Counted from the stretch's first letter, positions 46,028 to 57,039 are shown. The stretch: 64,000 bases of DNA from Betaproteobacteria bacterium (GCA_016219425.1 JACRNB010000004.1:62001-126000); one strand, 5' to 3'. Notes: generated by a model not told the origin, from the letters alone. Made by a program: numbers and translations.

Positions 46028-46686
46028 CCGGTTTGTTGCTGATGCTCAATCTGGGTGCGTTGCTGGCGGGGGCGCTGATGACCTTTTGGCCGGGGGGACA
46101 GGGCGCTCCTGCGGATATCAATTCCGACAAGATTCGCCTGCTTGGGGTGGCGGACCCGGTCAAACCGGCCACTGCCGCGCCGGTTGAGCCTTCCGCCCCC
46201 GCTGTTCCCGCGCCGGACGCCGCCGCTGCGCCGGGGTGCCTGACCTGGAATTCGTATCCCCAGGCGGTGCATGAGCGTCTGGAGAGGGGCTTGAAGACCG
46301 TGTCCCTGGCCGGCGCGGAGTATGAGATTCGTCTGAATGCGGCCAAAGGCTGGTGGGCGTTCATCCCGCCCGAGGCGGATGCTGCGACGGCAAAAAAGAC
46401 CCTGCGCGAACTCAAGGCCAGGAAGATCAAGGGGGCGTCCATCGTGCGCGGCGGGGCGTTGCAGCACGCCGTATCCCTGGGCAATTTTGCGGACCTGAAG
46501 AGCGCCAGGGCGCAGGTCGGGATGGTGGCGGGGAAGGGGATCAAGGGGGCGCTGGCTGGTCCCCGGCCTGTGGAGCTGAAGGCCGTGCTCCGTTTCGGCG
46601 CGCCCCAGGACGGGAAGGCGTTGCGCAAGCTGGCGCAGGAAACCGGGGCGGAACTGGCTGCGCCTTCCGCCTGCAAGGCGGAGTGA
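46015..46686 (+). CDS. SPOR-like domain protein, membrane anchored
   Basis: 223 residues from ATG 46015. MRRLTGLLLMLNLGALLAGA is one N-terminal membrane anchor or signal. A Pro/Ala-rich linker (about 47-70) leads to a C-terminal domain with YEIRLNAAKGWWAFIPPEAD and VSLGNFADLKSARAQVGMVA. The G.F.....A......... pattern is that of SPOR peptidoglycan-binding folds, a common partner of birA-coaX. Role at the cell wall is inferred. Confidence 0.75.
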   Translation: MRRLTGLLLMLNLGALLAGALMTFWPGGQGAPADINSDKIRLLGVADPVKPATAAPVEPSAPAVPAPDAAAAPGCLTWNSYPQAVHERLERGLKTVSLAGAEYEIRLNAAKGWWAFIPPEADAATAKKTLRELKARKIKGASIVRGGALQHAVSLGNFADLKSARAQVGMVAGKGIKGALAGPRPVELKAVLRFGAPQDGKALRKLAQETGAELAAPSACKAE

Positions 46687-46708
46687 GGTCTCGTCTCCCG
46701 GCGGGGAG

Positions 46709-48130
46709 TCAGTCCTCGTAGTTCTGCATGCGGCTGTAGAGCGTGGTGCGGTTTACGCCCAGCATCTTGGCCGCTTGGGACAGGTTGCCGTGGGTCATGG
46801 ACAGGGCCGCTTCCACGTAGCTTCTTTCCCACTGCTTCATGACGAGATCCAGATTGAATCCATGCACGCTCTTCAAATGGGAGCGGGCGTAGTCCTGCAA
46901 TCCTTCCGCGTCGGCGGGGTGGGGGATGCTGCCGGGGCGGTACTGGTCCAGGTCGAATTCGTCTTCCAGTTCCTGCGCGCTAACGCTTTTGCCGGCGTAT
47001 TTGGTGGTGAGGCGGATGACGATATTGCGCAGTTCGCGGACGTTGCCGGGGAAGTGGTATTCCTCCCACAGGCGAGCGGCGTCCGGGGAAAGCGCAAAGG
47101 GCTTGGAGCCCGATTCGCGCGAGATATGGAAGCGGAAATGGTCCAGCAGCACCTTCTTGTCTTCCTGTTGTTCCCGCAGGGGGGGGACATGCACGGAGAA
47201 GACTGACAGGCGGTGATAGAGGTTGCCGCGGAAGCGGCCTTCGCGCACTTCTTTGCGCAGGTCCCGATTGGTGGCGGTGACGATGCGGGCATTGGAGAAG
47301 CGGCTGGAGGTTTCGCCCACGCGCTGGAATTCGCCGTTCTCCAGAACGCGCAGCAGCTTGGCCTGGAGCTCTAGCGGCAGTTCGCCGATTTCGTCCAGAA
47401 ACAGGGTGCCCTCGCGCGCGTCTTCGAAATAGCCGGAGTGGGCCTGGACAGCGCCGGTGAAGGAGCCTTTGGCGTAGCCGAACAAGGTGGGTTCCACCAG
47501 GGTGGGGGAGATGGCGGCGCAGTTGAGGGCCAGATAGGGCTTGATGTGACGGCGCGATTTCTGGTGCAGGCTGCGCGCCACCAGTTCCTTGCCGCTGCCG
47601 GATTCGCCTTCGATCAGCACGGGGAAGGGGGCGTCGGCGTAGAGCTTGATCTGGTTGCGCAGTTTGTCGATGGCGAAACTGGAACCGATGATGGTGTTGA
47701 CGGAGGGGTCTTCCTGCACGGGGCCGGGGATGCCCTGTTCGAACCGCAGGGCGGAAAACAGCGCCTTCTTGATGTCCTCCGGCGAGGCCGGTTTGGCAAT
47801 GAAGTCCATGGCGCCCAGGGCGCGCGCATGGCGGGCATTGGCTTCGTCGTTTTGGCCGGAGAGGACCAGGATGCGGATGCTCTTGTCGTAGTTGAGCAGG
47901 TCGGAGATCAAGGCGAAGCCTTCGTCCGGCTTGTGTTGGGCGGGGGGCAGGCCCAGGTCCACCAGGGCCAGTTGGGGGGGGCTTTCCAACTGGGTCAGCA
48001 GACTTTTCACCTGTTGGCGGGATTCGGCGACGTAGACCTCGAAGTCGTGGGACAGGACGAAGTGCAGGGTGTCGCTGATGAGGGGATCGTCATCGACGAT
48101 CAGCAGTACGGGTTTGGCCAGGGGGTTCAT
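46709..48130 (-). CDS. prsR: NtrC-family response regulator of the PEP-CTERM/EPS type
   Basis: 473 residues. The receiver domain (1-125) has IVDDDPLISDTLHFVLSHDF, the phospho-acceptor Asp58 in LALVDLGLPPAQ, and LVLSGQND and FIAKPAS. The AAA+ domain (about 145-385) has Walker A EGESGSGKELVARSLHQKSR, the sigma54-contact loop GYAKGSFTGA (Ser replaces the usual Ala), and GTLFLDEIGELPLELQAKLL. The C-terminal Fis-type helix-turn-helix is GNLSQAAKMLGVNRTTLYSR. The overall pattern matches PrsR regulators of exosortase/EPS loci. No prsK kinase lies beside it. Confidence 0.85.
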   Translation of the reverse strand: MNPLAKPVLLIVDDDPLISDTLHFVLSHDFEVYVAESRQQVKSLLTQLESPPQLALVDLGLPPAQHKPDEGFALISDLLNYDKSIRILVLSGQNDEANARHARALGAMDFIAKPASPEDIKKALFSALRFEQGIPGPVQEDPSVNTIIGSSFAIDKLRNQIKLYADAPFPVLIEGESGSGKELVARSLHQKSRRHIKPYLALNCAAISPTLVEPTLFGYAKGSFTGAVQAHSGYFEDAREGTLFLDEIGELPLELQAKLLRVLENGEFQRVGETSSRFSNARIVTATNRDLRKEVREGRFRGNLYHRLSVFSVHVPPLREQQEDKKVLLDHFRFHISRESGSKPFALSPDAARLWEEYHFPGNVRELRNIVIRLTTKYAGKSVSAQELEDEFDLDQYRPGSIPHPADAEGLQDYARSHLKSVHGFNLDLVMKQWERSYVEAALSMTHGNLSQAAKMLGVNRTTLYSRMQNYED

Positions 48131-48141
48131 GCGCAGTCCTG

Positions 48142-49830
48142 TCAGGCGGTGGGTGCGGTTTGTTCGGTGTAGGCGGCCAGCAGCCAGCCATCGCCCTTGT
48201 CACGCGAGGCGGCTAGCTGCAAGGTCTGGGAAGTTGCGCCTTGTATGGCCCGGAAGAGGCGTCCGTGGGCGTATTTGTGCGCTTCCAGGATGATGGCCGG
48301 AGCGCCTTTTGAGTCGGAGGTCAGCAGGGCGGAAAAATTCTGGGGGTTGGTGGTCAGGGAATGGTCGTGCGCGTTGGGGGTGGAAAAACCAGGGTCTATG
48401 GGTTCCAGTTGGATCAGGGTGGGCGGGGTAGGCATCACGAGGATGCCGATCTTGCGGGATTCGTTCTGCTGGCGGGTGATGCGGCGGACCACGCCCAGAT
48501 GCCAGGAGTCCGCCGGGTCGGTACGGAAGCAGATCAGCTTGCCGACCTTGACCCAGTCGCTTTCGTCCGGCGGCAGGGAGACGCCGATGCCGTTGTCGCC
48601 CTGGTCATACAGGGTCCAGTTTTCCAGCGGAGGCGGTTCGGCTTGGGAACTGGATGCCGCGCTGGCCGGACGGGCAGGGGGCGGGGTGCGACCGGCGGTT
48701 TGACCGTAGAGCTTGATATCCAGCAGTTGCTCCGGTGTGAGTTGGCTGTTTCCCGTGCGTGCGTTGACGCGCGAGCCTTCCCGTTCCAGCAGGTGGCAGA
48801 TGGGGGCCAGCTCATGCATGACCTCAATCTGCGTGGAAACGCTGCGCCGTGCGCCGAGGCGGCGGTCGCGTTCGCCTCTGGGCGCCCATTCCCGGAAGAC
48901 ATGGTCGATGAGGTCATAGCCGTCCGGCAGGCGGAAGTCCTCGCCCAGGCCCAGCGTGGCGGGCAGTGCGCCGGAGCGCAGCGCCTTTTCCACCTCGGAC
49001 AGGCGCGCCAACATCGGGTGAGTGCCGAGGTAACGGTAGTCCGGCTGGGTCTTTTCGCCCGACTGGATCGAGCGCGGCCCGAAGCCTTGAGTGATATCGA
49101 CAAAGTAGAAATGCTGTTTGGGGTCGTAGGCGCCATGGACCTGGGTCAGGTCGGACCAGTTGTCGAGCCAGTGATCCACCATCTCGATCTGCCGCGGCGC
49201 CAGATTGCCGGACCCCAGGGGCGCCAGCAGCAGGGGCTGCACATACTCTTCCATGCAGCACGACGGTTTGGCGTCGGAGGGGTAGAGCTTGAACCGGTTG
49301 GAGAGGTAGTTGCCGGTCTCCGCGATGCGGTAGAGGTTGTGCAGGCGCGTCCACAACTTGTCGTCGGCCCGGTCGTAGCGGACGTATCGCCACTTGAAGA
49401 TGTCGGCAAAGCCGCGGATGGCCCGCGCCGTCACCAGGGGGACGGTGGCGCCGAAGTCCGAGCCCTGTGGGTTGGCCACATGGTCCATCAGGAAGGTGTG
49501 GTAGCCCCGGGTGATTTCCCAGTAGAAGGCGTGCACGGCGGTCCACAGGCGGGATTCGATCACCTTGGACATGCGCGGGTTGCGCAGGTACTGGATGCAC
49601 AGGGCGTGTTGCATGTCCCGCGCCTGTTCGTCCAGGTGCATCAACACCTGAAGGCGCTCCTTGCTGGAGGGCTGGCCGGAGTGGTTGAACTGGATCAGGG
49701 TCTGCACCACGTTTTCCAGCGCGGTGTAGATGTCGCCGGACGGCAGTTCCTGCATCCAGCGGGATACGGTCTTCAGATCGCTGAGAGGTGAATCCTCTTC
49801 TTTTTTGTTGCGTTTGAAGAATCCGAACAT
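48142..49830 (-). CDS. Uncharacterised 562-residue protein beside prsR
   Basis: 562 residues from ATG 49830. I do not recognise the family with confidence. The chain is soluble with no signal peptide. The N-terminal two-thirds are helical (KTVSRWMQELPSGDIYTALE, LTRAIRGFADIFKW-type segments, EEYVQPLLLAPLGSGNLAPR). A Pro/Ala/Ser linker lies near 385-410. A compact beta-rich C-terminal domain follows (VKVGKLICFRTDPADSWHLG, VVRRITRQQNESRKIGILVM), which could be PilZ-like but lacks an obvious RxxxR. It is 12 bp from prsR and 15 bp from alaS. Confidence 0.7.
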   Translation of the reverse strand: MFGFFKRNKKEEDSPLSDLKTVSRWMQELPSGDIYTALENVVQTLIQFNHSGQPSSKERLQVLMHLDEQARDMQHALCIQYLRNPRMSKVIESRLWTAVHAFYWEITRGYHTFLMDHVANPQGSDFGATVPLVTARAIRGFADIFKWRYVRYDRADDKLWTRLHNLYRIAETGNYLSNRFKLYPSDAKPSCCMEEYVQPLLLAPLGSGNLAPRQIEMVDHWLDNWSDLTQVHGAYDPKQHFYFVDITQGFGPRSIQSGEKTQPDYRYLGTHPMLARLSEVEKALRSGALPATLGLGEDFRLPDGYDLIDHVFREWAPRGERDRRLGARRSVSTQIEVMHELAPICHLLEREGSRVNARTGNSQLTPEQLLDIKLYGQTAGRTPPPARPASAASSSQAEPPPLENWTLYDQGDNGIGVSLPPDESDWVKVGKLICFRTDPADSWHLGVVRRITRQQNESRKIGILVMPTPPTLIQLEPIDPGFSTPNAHDHSLTTNPQNFSALLTSDSKGAPAIILEAHKYAHGRLFRAIQGATSQTLQLAASRDKGDGWLLAAYTEQTAPTA

Positions 49831-49844
49831 GAGACCCCTGTTCC

Positions 49845-52466
<2,622 letters not shown>

Positions 52467-52536
52467 AGGGGAATGCTCAGAAAACAAGGAGTTGCGGGAT
52501 TGTAGCGGCTACCTGACGGAAATCAGTCGTTTCCCG

Positions 52537-52630
52537 CGTAGCCCGGATGCAGGCCGCAGGCCGGAATCCGGGGCTTTGGGGCGATGGCAACGCCGCTTCC
52601 CGGATTCCGCTGCGCTGCATCCGGGCTACG
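52537..52630. repeat. Dispersed palindromic repeat, family B, full copy
   Basis: CGTAGCCCGGATGCAGGCCG with GGAATCCGGG on the left is mirrored by CCCGGATTCC and GCTGCATCCGGGCTACG on the right. It lies between alaS and trmB. The same element occurs at 62003-62078. It can fold into a long hairpin on either strand. Confidence 0.85.
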
Positions 52631-52636
52631 GAGCAA

Positions 52637-52668
52637 GCGTAGCCTGGACGCAGGCCGGAATCCGGGGT
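52637..52668. repeat. Family B repeat, half copy
   Basis: GCGTAGCCTGGACGCAGGCC followed by GGAATCCGGGG repeats the left arm of the adjacent palindrome with two differences. It ends 8 bp before the trmB stop. Confidence 0.75.
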
Positions 52669-52675
52669 TTGCGGT

Positions 52676-53368
52676 TCAGCGACGTCGGAACACCAGATCC
52701 CAGACGCCGTGGCCGAGGTTGAGGCCGCGCTGTTCGAACTTGGTGAGGGGGCGGTAGGCGGGACGCGGGGCGTAGCCGTCGGCGGTGTTGGCCAGGGTCG
52801 GTTCCGTCGACAGCACCGCCAGCATCTGCTCCGCATATTCCGCCCAGTCGGTGGCCAGGTGCAGGTAGCCGCCGGGCTTGAGGCGGCTGACCAGCAGGCG
52901 CACGAACTCGGGCTGGATCAGGCGGCGCTTGTGGTGGCGTTTCTTGTGCCAGGGGTCGGGGAAGAAGATGTGGACGCCGTCCAGGCTGGATTCCGCCAGT
53001 CTGTGGTGCAGCACCTCGACGGCGTCGTGCTGGATCAGGCGCAGGTTGGTGAGGTTCAGTTCGCCGATGCGTTTCAGCAGGGCGCCCACGCCAGGGGTGT
53101 GGACCTCGATGCCGAGGTAGTCCGTTTCCGGCTGTTGCCGTGCGATTTCGGCGCTGGCCTGGCCCATGCCGAAGCCGATCTCCAGCACCTTGGGTGCATC
53201 GCGGCCAAAGGCGGCGTTGAGGTCGAGCGGTGTGGGCGCGTAGGGGATCAGGTAGTGCGGGCCAAGCGCCTCCAGGGCGCGTTGCTGGCCCGTGCCCATG
53301 CGCCCGGCGCGCATGACGTAGGAACGGATGGCGCGCGGGTGGGCGGCGCCCTCTGGCGTTTCCGGCAT
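52676..53368 (-). CDS. trmB: tRNA (guanine-N7-)-methyltransferase
   Basis: 230 residues. [20 protein letters not shown] opens the protein. The SAM-binding motif is [20 protein letters not shown]. The catalytic region is [20 protein letters not shown], and [11 protein letters not shown] follows. It makes m7G46 in tRNA. It is 5 bp downstream of thiG on the same strand; the thiS-thiG-trmB order is common in proteobacteria. Confidence 0.96.
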   Translation of the reverse strand: MPETPEGAAHPRAIRSYVMRAGRMGTGQQRALEALGPHYLIPYAPTPLDLNAAFGRDAPKVLEIGFGMGQASAEIARQQPETDYLGIEVHTPGVGALLKRIGELNLTNLRLIQHDAVEVLHHRLAESSLDGVHIFFPDPWHKKRHHKRRLIQPEFVRLLVSRLKPGGYLHLATDWAEYAEQMLAVLSTEPTLANTADGYAPRPAYRPLTKFEQRGLNLGHGVWDLVFRRR

Positions 53369-53373
53369 GGCGT

Positions 53374-54156
53374 TCAGGAGCCGATCAGGCCGCTGGTGGG
53401 GGAGGAGGGGCTGGCTTGATAAACCTTCTTGGGCATGCGTCCGGCCAGATAGCCCTCGCGCCCGGCTTCCACCGCCTTTTTCATGGCGCTGGCCATGAGT
53501 ACGGGGTTTTGCGCGCCGGCGATGGCGGTGTTCATGAGCACGGCGTCACAGCCCAGTTCCATGGCGATGGCGGCGTCCGAGGCGGCGCCCACGCCGGCGT
53601 CCACGATCACGGGGACCGAGAGACGGTCGATGATGATCTGGAGATTCCAGGGGTTGAGGATGCCCATGCCGGAGCCGATCAGGGAGGCCAGAGGCATGAC
53701 GGCGACGCAGCCGATGTCTTCCAGGCGTTTGGCGATGATGGGGTCGTCGGAGGTGTAGACCATGACCTTGAAGCCATCCTTCACCAGCACTTCGGCGGCG
53801 TGCAGGGTCTCGGTGACGTTGGGGTAGAGGCTCTGGGGGTCGCCCAGCACTTCCAGCTTTACGAGGTCGTGACCGTCAAGCAGTTCGCGCGCCAGGCGCA
53901 GGGTGCGGATGGCGTCGTCGGCGCTGTAGCAGCCGGCGGTGTTGGGCAGGTAGGTGAACTGGCTGGGGGGCAGGGCGTCCAGCAGGCTGGGCTGGTTGGG
54001 GTCTTGGCCGATGTTGGTGCGGCGGATGGCGACGGTGACGATCTGGGCGCCGGAGGCGTCGATGGCGGCGCGGGTCTCGCTGAAGTCTTTGTACTTGCCG
54101 GTGCCAACCAGCAGGCGCGAGGAGTAGGCCTTGCCGGCAATGAGGAGTGGTTCCAT
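53374..54156 (-). CDS. thiG: Thiazole synthase
   Basis: 260 residues from ATG 54156 (an upstream in-frame ATG at 54189 is not needed). [20 protein letters not shown], then VTVAIRRTN, and [20 protein letters not shown] with the Schiff-base Lys. [20 protein letters not shown] and [20 protein letters not shown] complete the phosphate-binding end of the TIM barrel. It forms the thiazole phosphate of thiamine using the ThiS thiocarboxylate. Confidence 0.97.
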   Translation of the reverse strand: MEPLLIAGKAYSSRLLVGTGKYKDFSETRAAIDASGAQIVTVAIRRTNIGQDPNQPSLLDALPPSQFTYLPNTAGCYSADDAIRTLRLARELLDGHDLVKLEVLGDPQSLYPNVTETLHAAEVLVKDGFKVMVYTSDDPIIAKRLEDIGCVAVMPLASLIGSGMGILNPWNLQIIIDRLSVPVIVDAGVGAASDAAIAMELGCDAVLMNTAIAGAQNPVLMASAMKKAVEAGREGYLAGRMPKKVYQASPSSPTSGLIGS

Positions 54157-54198
54157 GGTCTGACGCTTAGAAGTGAGTAAGGGAATCAACCGCCGGAA

Positions 54199-54402
54199 TC
54201 AACCGCCGCCGACCGCGACCACGATTTCAAGCTGGTCGCCATCGGCCACGCGGACGTCGGCATGTTGGCTCTTCGGCACGATCTCGCCGTTGCGATCCAC
54301 CGCCACCCGCTTGCCCGTAAGCCCGAGCGATTCGAGCAGTTCAGCAATGGTGAGAGGGGCGGGAAACTGGTGTGCGTGGCCGTTTACGAGTAGGGAGATC
54401 AC
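54199..54402 (-). CDS. thiS: Sulfur carrier protein ThiS
   Basis: 67 residues, ubiquitin-like. MISLLVNGHAHQFPAPLTIA, LGLTGKRVAVDRNGEIVPKS and the C-terminal DQLEIVVAVGGG show the beta-grasp fold and Gly-Gly tail, here with three glycines. It carries sulfur for ThiG, 42 bp downstream. No thiamine pyrophosphate riboswitch is evident in the 212-bp upstream gap. Confidence 0.95.
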   Translation of the reverse strand: MISLLVNGHAHQFPAPLTIAELLESLGLTGKRVAVDRNGEIVPKSQHADVRVADGDQLEIVVAVGGG

Positions 54403-54453
54403 TTTGTGCGCCCCGGCAATTTCAGTAGCATTTGGGGCCGCGCAGTGTACCTT

Positions 54454-54492
54454 GCGGGCGTAGTTCGATGGTAGAACGGCGGCTTCCCAAGC
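54454..54492 (+). pseudogene. 5'-half relic of tRNA-Gly(CCC)
   Basis: GCGGGCGTAGTTCGATGGTA (54454-54473) followed by GAACGGCGGCTTCCCAAGC gives a perfect 5' acceptor strand, D-arm and anticodon loop TTCCCAA of a tRNA-Gly(CCC). After two pairs of the anticodon stem the match ends abruptly. No T-arm, 3' acceptor strand or CCA follows, so it cannot fold as a tRNA. The break next to the anticodon stem is where several tRNA-targeting integrases cut. Confidence 0.7.
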
Positions 54493-54495
54493 GTG

Positions 54496-54512
54496 CCACG
54501 CGAGGCGCGTGG
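54496..54512 (+). other. Perfect 7-bp hairpin abutting the tRNA relic
   Basis: CCACGCG and CGCGTGG pair around an AGG loop, three bases after the last tRNA-like nucleotide. There is no T run. It may be part of whatever replaced the tRNA 3' half. The rest of the thiS-ispF gap (54513-54614) shows no clear feature apart from the ispF ribosome binding site GGAG near 54602. Confidence 0.5.
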
Positions 54513-54614
54513 TCGGCCATCCCCAGACCTCGCGTTGAGTAGATCAAATTCGATGAACCTCAGTCCGGCAATCCCCTGTGCATGCGGGGTTAATCACGAT
54601 CACGGAGTACGGCG

Positions 54615-55106
54615 ATGAATATTCGTGTCGGCCATGGATTTGATGTTCACGCCCTGGTGCATGGCCGCCGGCTGGTCATCGGCGGCGTCGAAATCCCTCA
54701 TGAACGCGGCCTGCTGGGGCATTCCGACGCCGATGTGTTGCTCCACGCCCTCTGCGACGCCCTGCTCGGTGCGGCTGGGTTGGGTGATATCGGCAAGCAC
54801 TTCCCGGATTCCGACGCGAAATACAAAGGCATCGACAGTCGTAATCTGTTGCGCCATGTGGCTGACCTGCTGGAGGCGCGGGGATGGCGTGCGGGCAATG
54901 TGGACGCCACCCTCATCGCCCAGGCGCCGAAGATGGCGCCGCACATCCCGGCCATGCGCCAGCACATTGCCGAAGATCTGGGCATTCCTGCCGATGCGGT
55001 GAACATCAAGGCCACCACCACAGAATCGCTTGGGTTCACGGGCCGAGGCGAGGGCATTGCCGCCGAGGCGGTCTGCCTCATTGTGCGGAGGCAGGACGCG
55101 GCGTGA
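54615..55106 (+). CDS. ispF: 2-C-methyl-D-erythritol 2,4-cyclodiphosphate synthase
   Basis: 163 residues. [20 protein letters not shown] with the metal ligands Asp and His (GFDVH), [20 protein letters not shown], and [20 protein letters not shown] then [20 protein letters not shown] are all diagnostic. It closes the cyclodiphosphate in the MEP isoprenoid pathway. ispD, its usual neighbour, is absent here. A strong terminator follows. Confidence 0.97.
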   Translation: MNIRVGHGFDVHALVHGRRLVIGGVEIPHERGLLGHSDADVLLHALCDALLGAAGLGDIGKHFPDSDAKYKGIDSRNLLRHVADLLEARGWRAGNVDATLIAQAPKMAPHIPAMRQHIAEDLGIPADAVNIKATTTESLGFTGRGEGIAAEAVCLIVRRQDAA

Positions 55107-55136
55107 ACGAGTGATCCGCGATGCGGACTGCCCAAA

Positions 55137-55183
55137 CGAAAACCCCGCGCTGGAGCCCATAAGCTGGGCGACGCGGGATTTTG
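55137..55183. terminator. Bidirectional rho-independent terminator
   Basis: CCCGCG (55144-55149) pairs with CGCGGG (55172-55177), and inside it GCCC (55155-55158) pairs with GGGC (55166-55169). The hairpin is followed by ATTTT on the plus strand and GGTTTTCGTTT on the minus strand. It would end ispF transcripts and any RNA arriving from the minus-strand side. Confidence 0.8.
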
Positions 55184-55392
55184 TACTGGTCAGATCAACC
55201 TTGCGCCCCGGAGGTGCGCTGTATGAGGAGGCGGGCCGCTGGCCTCTCCTTGGGTAGTGCCGACTCCGACTGGCCTGCAAACCTGGCAGGGGCCGGGGGG
55301 AGGTAGTCCTTGTCGATGCGATGCGATACGCGGCTCCTTGCAAGGTCAGTCATGGACTCCGTAGAACCGTCGCCGGAGGCGACAATCCCAGG
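55184..55392. other. Intergenic stretch with possible structured RNA
   Basis: About 209 bp without a plausible gene between the ispF terminator and mnmH. CCTTGC (55199-55204) can pair with GCAAGG (55340-55345) over about 150 nt. GTCGCC and GGCGAC form a tight hairpin just after the mnmH stop. A minus-strand RNA would end at the terminator on its right side. I could not match it to 6S, tmRNA, SRP or RNase P RNA. Confidence 0.3.
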
Positions 55393-56493
55393 CTAGCAGT
55401 TGTCGGAAGGTGAGCAAGCCGACGACGAGAGAAAGTCCTGCGCCAGGTCGAGAAAGGCCGCGGGGCGATGGTCTTTCAGCCACAGGCAGGGAGAGTCCGG
55501 CGCGCGGGTGTAGTTGCGGCCCAGCGAGCGCAGGTAGGCCGGATCGTAGTGGCGCACCAGCAAGTCCTCCACCAGCGCATCCCAGCGTCCCTCGACCGCC
55601 TGATTTTTCCAGGCCTCGATGCGCTCCCGGCCCTGGAGTTCGACGAGGCAATCCAGTTGTTTTCCCATCGTTTCGGGGGCGGCGAGGAAGTGGGCGTACT
55701 CCTCCTTCAGCAGGGCCACCCGCACGGGAATATCCGCCTCCAGATTGAGGCAGGTCGCACTCCGCATCCGCTCCAGCAGGGCTTCCGGCGTCTGTAGATT
55801 GCCGATCTTTCTGCTCTCGGATTCCACGAATACGGGGCGATTTGGGTTGAAGCTGTGCAGGCGCTGCCAGACCTGGGTTTCGAAGAATTTCTGGTTGGGT
55901 TGAGGGCGATCCACATACGCGCCCAGCACCGAGCCCATGTGCGCGGCCATCTCCTCCAGGTCCAACACCTGCGCGCCGCAGGCGTCCAGGGCGCGCAGGA
56001 AGCGGCTCTTGCCCACCCCGGTGCGCCCGCATATCACGCGGAACTCAAACCGTTCCGGCAGTGCGCCCAGTTCCTCGATGACGCGGCGGCGGAACGCCTT
56101 GTAGCCGCCCTCCAGTTGCGCCGCCTGCCAGCCGATGGCGCGCAGCACGGTGGCGAGGCTGCCGCTGCGGTTGCCGCCGCGCCAGCAATAGATCAGGGGG
56201 CGATAGCCCTTGGGTTTGGCGGCGAGATGGGTCTCCAGGTGATGCGCGATGTTGCGCGAGACCAGGGCGGCGCCCAGCTTCTTGGCCTCGAACGCGGAGG
56301 CCTGCTTGTGCAGCGACCCCACCCGCGCGCGTTCCTCGTCGTTCAGCACCGGCAGATTGATCGCGCCGGGGAGGCGGTCCTCGGCGTACTCGGAGGGCGA
56401 GCGGGCGTCGATGATCTCGTCCCAGCCTTCCAGTTCCTGCACCGAGACTGCGCCTTCCCTGCGGCGCGGAGGCGGGGCGTCAGCGCACTTCAC
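55393..56493 (-). CDS. mnmH: tRNA 2-selenouridine synthase
   Basis: 366 residues from GTG 56493; the open frame continues upstream only through a palindromic repeat, so that extension is rejected. The N-terminal rhodanese domain has DEIIDARSPSEYAEDRLPGA and the catalytic Cys in IYCWRGGNRSGSLATVLRAI. The C-terminal P-loop domain has VICGRTGVGKSRFLRALDAC (Walker A). It converts 2-thiouridine to 2-selenouridine in the wobble position of some tRNAs, using selenophosphate. selD is not in the window. Confidence 0.92.
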   Translation of the reverse strand: MKCADAPPPRRREGAVSVQELEGWDEIIDARSPSEYAEDRLPGAINLPVLNDEERARVGSLHKQASAFEAKKLGAALVSRNIAHHLETHLAAKPKGYRPLIYCWRGGNRSGSLATVLRAIGWQAAQLEGGYKAFRRRVIEELGALPERFEFRVICGRTGVGKSRFLRALDACGAQVLDLEEMAAHMGSVLGAYVDRPQPNQKFFETQVWQRLHSFNPNRPVFVESESRKIGNLQTPEALLERMRSATCLNLEADIPVRVALLKEEYAHFLAAPETMGKQLDCLVELQGRERIEAWKNQAVEGRWDALVEDLLVRHYDPAYLRSLGRNYTRAPDSPCLWLKDHRPAAFLDLAQDFLSSSACSPSDNC

Positions 56494-56506
56494 CGTTCCA
56501 TCCCCC

Positions 56507-56574
56507 TGTAGCGCCGGCATCCTTGCCGGCTCGTTTCTTCCACCCACAGGAGCCGGCAGGGATGCCGGCGCTAC
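56507..56574. repeat. Dispersed palindromic repeat, family A
   Basis: TGTAGCGCCGGCATCCTTGC with CGGCTC on the left, and GAGCCGGCAGGGATGCCGGC with GCTAC on the right. It differs from the copy at 27965-28035 at a few arm positions and in the loop. It lies between smpB and mnmH, just upstream of the chosen mnmH start. Confidence 0.85.
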
Positions 56575-56592
56575 GGCGCGGCGCACCCGGAT

Positions 56593-57039
56593 TCACCGTT
56601 CCGCCTTCATCAGCCGCTGCTTCTCGCGGTTCCACTCCCGTTCCTTTTCCGACGCCCGCTTGTCGTGCTGTTTCTTGCCCTTGGCCAGGCCGATGTCGAG
56701 TTTCACGCGGCCCTTGTTGTAGTGCAGGTTGAGCGGCATCAGGGTGTACCCCGCCTGCTGCACCTTGCCGATCAGCTTGCGGATCTCGGCGGCGTGGAGC
56801 AGGAGCTTGCGGCTGCGCACCGGGTCCGGGTGGATGTGGCTGGAGGCGCTCAACAGCGGACTGATGTGGCAGCCGATCAGCCACACCTCCTCCTGCTTTA
56901 CCACGACGTAGGATTCCTTGAGCTGCGCGCGCCCGGCGCGAATCGCCTTCACCTCCCAGCCTTCCAGCGCCAGGCCGGCTTCGTAGCGCTCCTCGATGAA
57001 GTACTCGTGGAACGCCTTCTTGTTGTCGATGATGGTCAT
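56593..57039 (-). CDS. smpB: SsrA-binding protein
   Basis: 148 residues from ATG 57039. [40 protein letters not shown] and [20 protein letters not shown], then [20 protein letters not shown] and the basic C-terminal tail, are all SmpB. It delivers tmRNA to stalled ribosomes. It is divergent from ratA with 58 bp between starts, the conserved smpB/ratA arrangement. Confidence 0.97.
   Translation of the reverse strand: MTIIDNKKAFHEYFIEERYEAGLALEGWEVKAIRAGRAQLKESYVVVKQEEVWLIGCHISPLLSASSHIHPDPVRSRKLLLHAAEIRKLIGKVQQAGYTLMPLNLHYNKGRVKLDIGLAKGKKQHDKRASEKEREWNREKQRLMKAER

Noticed and set aside
54454-54530. A functional tRNA-Gly gene
   Set aside because: The anticodon stem has only two pairs and no T-arm or 3' acceptor strand follows.
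54571-54595. A type I-E CRISPR-like repeat (CCCCTGTGCATGCGGGG with flanks)
   Set aside because: Only one copy is present, the stem is just 4 bp and no spacers, cas genes or leader are nearby.
54403-54614. A thiamine pyrophosphate riboswitch for thiS-thiG
   Set aside because: A GAACCTCAGTCCGG stretch recalls the THI box, but it is on the opposite strand to thiS and the CTGAGA and ACCC parts are missing.
55184-55392. 6S RNA (ssrS)
   Set aside because: The minus strand has loosely similar pieces, but the central bubble and the 3' closing stem of 6S could not be identified.
56494-56586. N-terminal extension of mnmH to 56586
   Set aside because: The extra 31 codons read through a family A palindromic repeat and do not match the MnmH N-terminus.
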